The notes beneath the pieces are model-generated. The model made no database searches. It was not told the DNA's origin and saw only the letters and a list, made by a program, of their open reading frames with translations. Shown here in pieces: positions 45,022 through 50,300 of a stretch of DNA of 50,300 bases. The DNA comes from Bacteroidota bacterium. GTDB taxonomy: Bacteria > Bacteroidota > Bacteroidia > Chitinophagales > Chitinophagaceae. The DNA is taken from contig JAFAEM010000023.1 of NCBI GenBank assembly GCA_023424015.1, forward strand, positions 1-50,300, given 5' to 3'. Each line of letters begins with the position of its first letter. Within the stretch, counting starts at the first letter, position 1. A program made the translations under genes and the position numbers.

Positions 45022-45420
45022 TTATTTTTTTCCGGACTTATCATTTGCCAGTACTTCCCCAACGATCTGTACTGTTTTGGGCTGATCGACACCGGCCAGT
45101 TTGATGATCACGTCTTTTTTGAACGGCCCTACGGTAGCAGCGTTATACTGCACCTTTACTTTACCGGTAGCGCCAGGATTAATGGGCTTTTCGGGTTTTT
45201 CAGGCACGGTGCAACCGCAGCTTGCAGAAGCGTTCTCAACCACGATGGGTTTATCGCTGGTATTTTTTATTTCAAAATAGTAAGTGACAGGAACACCCTG
45301 TTTGATCTTACCAAAATCGTGTTTTTCGGTATTAAATTTTACAATATCATCCGATTTTGTTTGAGCCATGGCAACCAGGCCAAATACAAGCGCTGAGGCG
45401 AAAAGGGCGATCTTCTTCAT
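45022..45420 (-). CDS. DUF1573 domain secreted protein (second of a pair)
   Basis: 132 aa. MKKIALFASALVFGLVAMAQ is a Sec signal. The mature part is one DUF1573 immunoglobulin-like domain with the hallmarks HDFGKIKQGVPVTYYFEIKN, SCGCTVPE with the paired Cys near 70-72, and NPGATGKVKVQYN. Proteins of this family are periplasmic or surface-exposed and common in Bacteroidetes; their role is not established. The CGCT cysteines could bind metal or form a disulfide. It begins 10 bp after its paralogue, so the two form one operon driven from 45892-45922. Identity to the paralogue is moderate, so this is an old duplication. Confidence 0.93.
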   Translation of the reverse strand: MKKIALFASALVFGLVAMAQTKSDDIVKFNTEKHDFGKIKQGVPVTYYFEIKNTSDKPIVVENASASCGCTVPEKPEKPINPGATGKVKVQYNAATVGPFKKDVIIKLAGVDQPKTVQIVGEVLANDKSGKK

Positions 45421-45430
45421 TGTTATAATT

Positions 45431-45871
45431 TTAAAGTGTTTGTTTTTTTAAAAATTGTACTGCTGCATTGGGCGGAGCTGCTCCTTCAGGTGCCTTCCAC
45501 ACAGTGCCTTTTATTTTCAATATTTTGGTTTGGTTTGTGTTATACGTAATCGTGATCGCTTTATCGAAATAACCTTCCGCGGCTGCATTATAACCCACTT
45601 TGATCTGTGCCGTACTACCGGGTGCGATGGGTTCTTTGCTCCACTCGGGCGTAGTGCATCCGCAGGTTGCCTGTACGTTGTCGAGCTTTAGGGGAACTGC
45701 GCCGGTATTAGTCACTTCAAAAGAATAATAGACAGGTTTTCCCTGGGGTATCTGGCCAAAATCGTGTTCCAAATGATTGAATTTCAAAACTTCCCCCGCT
45801 GAGGCAGTGCTTTGGGCCTGTGAGTAACTGAAGGCCAGGAGCAGGAGGACAAGGGTAGGTATTTTCTTCAT
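45431..45871 (-). CDS. DUF1573 domain secreted protein (first of a pair)
   Basis: 146 aa from the ATG at 45871, chosen because it gives the signal peptide MKKIPTLVLLLLAFSYSQAQ. The upstream in-frame ATG at 45925 would place the promoter inside the gene. The domain carries LEHDFGQIPQGKPVYYSFEVTN, TCGCTTPEW and APGSTAQIKVGYNA, the same anchors as its downstream paralogue. A C-terminal extension of about 20 residues is rich in Ala and Pro. A consensus promoter lies about 20 bp upstream. Confidence 0.92.
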   Translation of the reverse strand: MKKIPTLVLLLLAFSYSQAQSTASAGEVLKFNHLEHDFGQIPQGKPVYYSFEVTNTGAVPLKLDNVQATCGCTTPEWSKEPIAPGSTAQIKVGYNAAAEGYFDKAITITYNTNQTKILKIKGTVWKAPEGAAPPNAAVQFLKKQTL

Positions 45872-45891
45872 AAATAGCTGTTTGAGAATCC

Positions 45892-45922
45892 CAAATTTAC
45901 AAGAAAGATGGAAGATTGCAAA
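45892..45922 (-). promoter_or_regulatory. Consensus Bacteroidetes promoter for the DUF1573 operon
   Basis: On the minus strand TTTG (45919-45922), a 19-base spacer and TAAATTTG (45892-45899) match the phylum consensus TTTG-N19-21-TAnnTTTG exactly. The start codon follows 20 bases later, giving a short leader. This is the clearest promoter in the window. Confidence 0.8.
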
Positions 45923-45981
45923 CATAGGTTGCAGGCCCTGTCAGGCATTTTTTGCAAAAAACACAAATGGTTGTAATCTCC

Positions 45982-45989
45982 TATTTTTG
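45982..45989 (+). promoter_or_regulatory. -7 promoter box of the E1 dehydrogenase gene
   Basis: TATTTTTG matches TAnnTTTG and ends four bases before the ATG at 45994, predicting transcription from about the start codon itself. A TTTG at 45951-45954 is too far (27 bases) for a standard -33 element. The box argues against the longer ORF start at 45952. Confidence 0.55.
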
Positions 45990-45993
45990 CCAC

Positions 45994-48387
45994 ATGGACA
46001 ATACTACTCCATTAACGATGCCAGCCGACGTAAAATTATCTTTTGATAAATTTCGTGACGAAGTATTGCGGGATTATCGTATTGCCTGTATAAGCCGGGA
46101 GGCCAGCCTTTTAGCCCGTAAAGAAGTATTGACAGGTAAAGCCAAGTTTGGCATTTTTGGAGACGGCAAGGAAGTGGCACAGGTAGCAATGGCCAAATTC
46201 TTCCAGCCCGGCGATTTCAGGAGCGGTTACTACCGCGACCAAACCTTTCATTTTGCCATTGGCCAGTCAACCGTCGAACAGTTTTTTTCACAGTTATATG
46301 CCGATCCGGATATTAATAACGATCCCAACAATGCAGGGCGGCAGATGGTATCCCATTTCTGCACACCGCTTACTGATGAGCAGGGCGAATGGGTTGACCT
46401 GGCAAATCGCATGAATATCGCCAGTGATATGGCACCCACCGCGGCACAGTTGCCACGTTCGCTAGGTCTCGCACAGGCATCGCGTCTTTTTCGCCAGGTG
46501 GAAACTTTGAAAAAAATGAACCACTTGTCCGATAATGGTAACGAGGTTTGTTTTTGCACTATCGGCGATGCAGCTACTTCTGAGGGACACTTCTGGGAAA
46601 CTGTGAATGCAGCCGGTGTACTACAGGTGCCACTCGCCATTTTTGTCTGGGATGATGGTTATGGTATTTCCGTTCCAAAAAAAATGCAAACCACCAAGGG
46701 GTCTATTTCCGATGCCCTGGCAGGAATGCAGAAAGAAGAAGGTACCAACGGGCTTAATATATATAAGGTAAAGGGCTGGGATTATGCCGGCATGTGTGAA
46801 GCATTTGACGATGGTATTCGCCTGGCAAGGCAAATGCATGTACCTGTACTTTTCCATGTGGAAGAGATCACGCAGCCGCAGGGACATTCCACTTCGGGAA
46901 GTCATGAGCGTTATAAATCATCGGACCGGCTGGCCTGGGAAAGAGAATGGGATGGTTTGAAAAAAATGAAAGAATGGATCCTCTCCAACGCGCTAAGTTC
47001 GGCAGAGGAGATCGCAGAAATTGAACGGCAGGCCAAACATGATGTGAAAGAACAGAAGACCAGGGCCTGGCAAAAATACCTGGAACCTATTAAGCTGCAG
47101 GTAACAAAATCGCTTGACCTCATCAACGGCATGGCCGATAGTATACCCGAACAATCGGTTAGTCTTAAACGGATCGCCAATAGCCTGACGACAAATCGCG
47201 AACCACTGCGCCGCGATGTGATGAAGGCCTTGTACGATGCCATCGACATTGCTGGTGAAAATGATAAGGCATTCTGGACAAAAGATTATTACAATGAGTT
47301 GCTAAAGGAAAACAAGGCGCTCTATAATTCTTACTTATATAACGAGGGTCCGAAAAGTGCTTTGAAAGTGAAAGAGGCGAAGGCTCGTTTCGCTAATGAT
47401 GCACCCATGATCAACGGTTATGAGGTGTTGAACAAATATTTCGATCAGCTCTTCAGTAGCAATCCCAAAGTCGTGGCATTTGGTGAAGACCTCGGTCAGA
47501 TCGGTGACGTTAACCAGGGCTTCAGTGGCTTGCAGGCTAAACATGGAGCCGACCGGATATTTGATACCGGCATACGTGAGCTAACTATCATGGGCCAGGG
47601 TATTGGACTGGCACTACGCGGTCTTCGGCCAATTGCGGAAATTCAATACATCGACTATCTTTTATATGGGCTTCAGCCACTAAGTGATGATGTGGCTACA
47701 CTTCATTACCGGACCTATGGTCAGCAAAGTTGTCCACTCATCGTTCGTACAAGGGGTCATCGGCTGGAAGGTATCTGGCATAGTGGCTCACCCATGGGAC
47801 TGATGATCAATTCGCTTCGGGGTATGTATATCTGTGTCCCCCGTAATATGGTCCAGGCTGCCGGTATGTACAATACCTTATTACAGGGAAATGACCCCGC
47901 TATCGTGGTAGAATGCCTTAACGGCTATCGGCTCAAAGAAAAATTGCCATCCAATCTTGGTGAAATGACTGTTCCTCTGGGCGTGCCCGAAGTGGTCAGG
48001 GAAGGTACTGATGTAACCATCGTTTCATATGGTTCGGTATTGCGGATCATCAACGATGCAGCGCTGTCGCTGGAAAGAAGCGGTATCAGTTGTGAGATTA
48101 TTGATGTGCAGACCTTATTACCATTCGATATCCATCATAAGATTCTCGACTCGCTAAAGAAAACAAACCGGATCGTATTTATTGATGAGGACGTACCCGG
48201 TGGCGCGGCTGCCTATATGTTTAATAAGGTGATGGAAGAACAGGGCGGCTACCGCTATCTCGACACGGCTCCCCGCACCATAACGGGAAAAGCCCATCGC
48301 CCGGCCTATGGAAGCGACGGCGATTATTTCAGCAAGCCCAACGCAGAAGAGATTGAGACGGTTATTAAGGAGATGATGAGCGAGTAA
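45994..48387 (+). CDS. Thiamine-diphosphate 2-oxo acid dehydrogenase E1, fused alpha and beta subunits
   Basis: 797 aa from the ATG at 45994. It would decarboxylate a 2-oxo acid and pass the acyl group to lipoyl-E2. The alpha half (to about 440) has the ThDP-binding segment IGDAATSEGHFWE near 190, ending in WDDGYGISVPKK; the third residue of the usual GDG is Ala here. The beta half (about 460-790) has VVAFGEDLGQIGDV, the PxAEIQYIDYL strand, HSGSPMG and the transketolase C-terminal domain (VTIVSYGSV, DVQTLLPFD). Alpha and beta are usually separate in branched-chain or pyruvate E1; the single-chain form also occurs in Bacteroidetes. Branched-chain 2-oxo acids are the likeliest substrate, not proven. 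No E2 or E3 gene is adjacent. Confidence 0.92.
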   Translation: MDNTTPLTMPADVKLSFDKFRDEVLRDYRIACISREASLLARKEVLTGKAKFGIFGDGKEVAQVAMAKFFQPGDFRSGYYRDQTFHFAIGQSTVEQFFSQLYADPDINNDPNNAGRQMVSHFCTPLTDEQGEWVDLANRMNIASDMAPTAAQLPRSLGLAQASRLFRQVETLKKMNHLSDNGNEVCFCTIGDAATSEGHFWETVNAAGVLQVPLAIFVWDDGYGISVPKKMQTTKGSISDALAGMQKEEGTNGLNIYKVKGWDYAGMCEAFDDGIRLARQMHVPVLFHVEEITQPQGHSTSGSHERYKSSDRLAWEREWDGLKKMKEWILSNALSSAEEIAEIERQAKHDVKEQKTRAWQKYLEPIKLQVTKSLDLINGMADSIPEQSVSLKRIANSLTTNREPLRRDVMKALYDAIDIAGENDKAFWTKDYYNELLKENKALYNSYLYNEGPKSALKVKEAKARFANDAPMINGYEVLNKYFDQLFSSNPKVVAFGEDLGQIGDVNQGFSGLQAKHGADRIFDTGIRELTIMGQGIGLALRGLRPIAEIQYIDYLLYGLQPLSDDVATLHYRTYGQQSCPLIVRTRGHRLEGIWHSGSPMGLMINSLRGMYICVPRNMVQAAGMYNTLLQGNDPAIVVECLNGYRLKEKLPSNLGEMTVPLGVPEVVREGTDVTIVSYGSVLRIINDAALSLERSGISCEIIDVQTLLPFDIHHKILDSLKKTNRIVFIDEDVPGGAAAYMFNKVMEEQGGYRYLDTAPRTITGKAHRPAYGSDGDYFSKPNAEEIETVIKEMMSE

Positions 48388-48400
48388 TTTGAGAATTGGG

Positions 48401-48444
48401 ACCCGACAGCTATCGGGTTTGGAATTAGGACCGATTCCAATCGG
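48401..48444. repeat. Two short intergenic palindromes
   Basis: ACCCGA CAGCTA TCGGGT (48401-48418) and CCGATT CC AATCGG (48431-48444) are perfect inverted repeats in the 167-bp gap after the E1 gene. Neither is followed by a T-run, so they are poor terminators. They resemble the palindromes at 32074 and 50162 in size and GC-rich arms. Bases 48445-48554 hold only AT-rich leader sequence for the dodecin gene. Confidence 0.7.
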
Positions 48445-48554
48445 GCTAGGAGTTGGTGGTTGTATACCTCAGTTTGAGAATTAGTGGGCATTGCTAAGCA
48501 AGATCTTCGTAACTTATAGTCTCAATACATTTTCTCACTTCAAAATCATTCACT

Positions 48555-48755
48555 ATGCCTATCGTAAAAGTTATCGAAGTGATTGCTTCGTCAGAAAAAG
48601 GTGTCGATCACGCCATTCAAACAGCAGTAACGGAAGCTTCCAGGACAGTCAGAAATATTGATTCCGTGTATGTAAAAGACATCAAGTGCCACGTGAAGGA
48701 CGGTAAGGTGACAACCTATGGTGTGGTTTGTAAAATATCTTTTCGCCTCGATTAA
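48555..48755 (+). CDS. Dodecin family flavin-binding protein
   Basis: 66 aa. Dodecins form hollow dodecamers that store or buffer flavins such as FMN or riboflavin. The family pattern is clear over the full length: VIEVIASSEKGVDHAIQTAV, ASRTVRNIDSVYVKDIKCHV and TYGVVCKISFRLD. Length matches the usual 65-75 residues. It is cytoplasmic with no signal peptide. It ends 26 bp before a strong terminator, so it is probably a single-gene transcript. Confidence 0.93.
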   Translation: MPIVKVIEVIASSEKGVDHAIQTAVTEASRTVRNIDSVYVKDIKCHVKDGKVTTYGVVCKISFRLD

Positions 48756-48780
48756 TTTCTATAACCTCGTTTATTAATAC

Positions 48781-48809
48781 AATCCCGCTGAAGCCGGGAT
48801 TTTTTTTAT
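48781..48809 (+). terminator. Rho-independent terminator after the dodecin gene
   Basis: AATCCCG and CGGGATT form a perfect 7-bp stem around CTGAAGC, followed by a run of T. It separates the dodecin from the PhzF-family gene, whose ATG comes only 16 bp later, so that gene must have a promoter within or upstream of the hairpin or depend on read-through. Confidence 0.9.
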
Positions 48810-48824
48810 CGAAAATTCTAAAAG

Positions 48825-49616
48825 ATGAAATTACAACTCTACCAGGTCGATGCATTTACTACCAGGCTTTTTGGCGGCAACCCCGCTGCAGTGATCCCTC
48901 TGAAAAAATGGCTGGACGAGGAACTGATGCAACAGCTTGCCATGGAAAATAATCTTTCGGAGACCGTATTTTTTGTGCCGTCTGACAAAAAAGGCGTCGA
49001 TTATGATATCCGCTGGTTTACGCCCGCCGTTGAGATCAATTTATGCGGGCATGCTACGCTTGCCTCAGCTTTTGTTTTGCTCGAAGTATTAAAGGAAAAA
49101 AAACGTAGCGTAGTCTTTCAAAGTAAAAGCGGTTTGCTGACAATAAAAAAGAAGAAAGACATATTGCTGATGGATTTTCCCAGCTGGATGCCGGAACTGG
49201 TCACTGATCATCCGGCAGAGTTGAAAGAAGCACTAGGGGTGTCAGAAATAGTAGCTGTCTACAAACACCGTGATCTCCTGGTAGAGCTGAACACGGAGGA
49301 AGATGTAAAAAAAGCCAACCCTGATTTTACCATGCTCAAAAAACTGGGTGAGAAGGTGATCATAACTGCGCCGGGTAAATCGGTTGATTTTGTGTCACGC
49401 TTCTTTGCTCCTACGGCCGGGGTTGATGAAGACCCTGTTACAGGATCTGCACATTCACAACTCATTCCTTTCTGGAGCAGGAAACTGGATAAAATGAAAA
49501 TGCAGGCACTGCAATTATCTGCCCGGGGCGGGGAGATCTACTGTGAGCAGAACGGCGACAGGGTTATCATGGGTGGTAATTGTATCTACTATATGACAGG
49601 TACGATTAAGATATAG
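48825..49616 (+). CDS. PhzF family isomerase/epimerase-like protein
   Basis: 263 aa, with the diaminopimelate-epimerase-like two-lobed fold. Key family features are QVDAFTTRLFGGNPAAV at the N-terminus, the catalytic Glu46 in NNLSETVFF, RWFTPAVEINLCGHATLA near 64-81, and DEDPVTGSAHSQLIPFW near 205-221. PhzF of pseudomonads isomerises a phenazine precursor, but most family members lie outside phenazine operons, as here, and their substrates are unknown. A phenazine role is therefore not claimed. It ends 9 bp from the convergent DCC-family gene. Confidence 0.93.
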   Translation: MKLQLYQVDAFTTRLFGGNPAAVIPLKKWLDEELMQQLAMENNLSETVFFVPSDKKGVDYDIRWFTPAVEINLCGHATLASAFVLLEVLKEKKRSVVFQSKSGLLTIKKKKDILLMDFPSWMPELVTDHPAELKEALGVSEIVAVYKHRDLLVELNTEEDVKKANPDFTMLKKLGEKVIITAPGKSVDFVSRFFAPTAGVDEDPVTGSAHSQLIPFWSRKLDKMKMQALQLSARGGEIYCEQNGDRVIMGGNCIYYMTGTIKI

Positions 49617-49625
49617 TAGTTGCTG

Positions 49626-50024
49626 TTATTCCAGGAACCGGGCTTTTACCTCAGGCCGGGGTATCATGCAAGTGTCTTTCTTCCCAAACCATTTATAGCG
49701 ATTCTTTGCAACCCATTTATAAAAAGGCTGGCGAATAAATTTCGGAATAATGATCAGCCCATAAAGCGTTTTGGCTGGCCATTGCAGGTATTTTGCGATG
49801 CGAATCGCGGCATCTGCATAGTAGTAAATTTTATCCTGGTCAATCAGGATAACCGAATCGATCGAAGATGGGATCTTATACTTTTGTTTTAACTGTAATC
49901 CGGTATTTGATTGCAGTGGGCAAAACTTTAAAACTCCCTTTTTATCATTCCTGATCGCGAAGTTCACCATCGCATTGCAATAATTGCAAACACCATCAAA
50001 AAGTACTATAGGGTTATCCTGCAT
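49626..50024 (-). CDS. DCC family (DUF393) thiol-disulfide oxidoreductase-like protein
   Basis: 132 aa from the ATG at 50024. The defining motif DGVCNYCNAMV lies near 11-21, with a CxxC pair after FDG, followed by KFCPLQS and SVILIDQDKIYYYADAAIRI. Family length and order fit. A disulfide or redox role is suggested by the CxxC motif but not demonstrated. The reading frame stays open upstream to 50264, but that extension (EWHESHEWGHRL and similar) is translated repeat DNA. The -7 box five bases before 50024 also supports the short form. Confidence 0.9.
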   Translation of the reverse strand: MQDNPIVLFDGVCNYCNAMVNFAIRNDKKGVLKFCPLQSNTGLQLKQKYKIPSSIDSVILIDQDKIYYYADAAIRIAKYLQWPAKTLYGLIIIPKFIRQPFYKWVAKNRYKWFGKKDTCMIPRPEVKARFLE

Positions 50025-50029
50025 GACCA

Positions 50030-50037
50030 CAAATTTA
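50030..50037 (-). promoter_or_regulatory. -7 promoter box of the DCC-family gene
   Basis: TAAATTTG on the minus strand ends five bases before the ATG, another near-leaderless arrangement. The sequence just upstream is repeat DNA with no clear -33 element, so any -33 function would have to come from the repeat. Confidence 0.5.
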
Positions 50038-50040
50038 ACC

Positions 50041-50300
50041 AGTAAGCCACGGATTACACGGATTGCACAGATTAGTACACATCCATATTTGAAGTTTTCT
50101 CCGTGTAAATCCCTGAAATCTGTGGCCCCATTCGTGTGATTCGTGCCATTCGTTGCTACCCCTGCCGTCAGGCAGCATAAAATTAATCTGTGTAGTCTGT
50201 GCAATCTGTGGCCCCATTCGTGTGATTCGTGCCATTCGTTGCTACCCCTGCCGTCAGGCAGCATAAAATTAATCTGTGTAGTCTGTGCAATCAGTGGCCC
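50041..50300. repeat. Repeat DNA with an 86-bp tandem unit, cut by the window end
   Basis: The region starts with CACGGATT words and continues with units beginning TGTGGCCCC at 50121 and 50207 and a further unit at about 50293, a period of 86 bp. Each unit contains CTGCC GTCA GGCAG (50162-50175, 50248-50261). Word content and orientation match the repeat at 44211-44472, so both belong to one dispersed family. No gene is visible apart from the false extension of the DCC frame. Confidence 0.88.

Noticed and set aside
44691..45092. Minus-strand frame of 133 codons overlapping the DUF1573 gene and its terminator
   Set aside because: It reads through the terminator hairpin in another frame and overlaps two better candidates.
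48401..48444. Terminator after the E1 gene
   Set aside because: The two palindromes lack a following T-run on either strand.
48825..49616. Phenazine biosynthesis locus suggested by the PhzF-family gene
   Set aside because: No other phz gene is present and most PhzF-family proteins are unrelated to phenazines.

Overview
The window looks like chromosomal DNA of a Bacteroidetes bacterium, most probably from the Chitinophagaceae/Cytophagia side of the phylum. The reasons are the roughly 800-residue duplicated MacB/FtsX-type permeases, paired DUF1573 proteins, a fused alpha-beta 2-oxo acid dehydrogenase E1, promoter boxes of the Bacteroidetes form TAnnTTTG, almost no Shine-Dalgarno sequences, and intergenic repeats built on cacgga/tccgtg words. 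The assignment is by eye only; no 16S gene or database match was available.

Region 1 (101-29512, plus strand) is an export locus of unusual design. Eleven consecutive genes each encode a complete two-halved ABC permease of 787-821 residues. They are followed by a single MacB/LolD-type ATPase and a TolC-type outer-membrane channel. Most gaps are 6-76 bp, so long transcripts are likely, with possible breaks before the 3rd and 11th permease. No periplasmic adaptor (HlyD/MFP) gene is present. A membrane-bound PAS/HisKA_3 histidine kinase faces the locus convergently (29589-30866, minus); its response regulator is not in the window.

Region 2 (31042-34208) holds an orphan lipoprotein, a tRNA-Met(CAT) with its own terminator and a broken partial copy of itself carrying a small palindrome, a GNAT acetyltransferase, and a PLP aminotransferase. 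The last two genes converge on a strong hairpin.

Region 3 (34544-44199, plus strand) is the most novel part. It encodes a one-TM protein, a 792-residue actin/Hsp70-fold ATPase, a signal-peptide/TM/coiled-coil protein, and a 1752-residue polytopic membrane protein. The last appears to fuse a SEDS (FtsW/RodA-like) region to a class B penicillin-binding transpeptidase with intact STFK, SDN and KTGT motifs. I propose a dedicated peptidoglycan-synthesis machine with its own cytoplasmic ATPase.

Region 4 (44200-50300) begins with a 107-113 bp tandem repeat and a doubtful small ORF. Then come two DUF1573 proteins with a good promoter and terminator, a fused E1 dehydrogenase, a dodecin, a PhzF-family isomerase and a DCC-family thiol protein. 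The window ends inside an 86-bp tandem repeat of the same word family as at 44211. Short heptamer and hexamer arrays sit in several gaps, three of them starting right after a stop codon.
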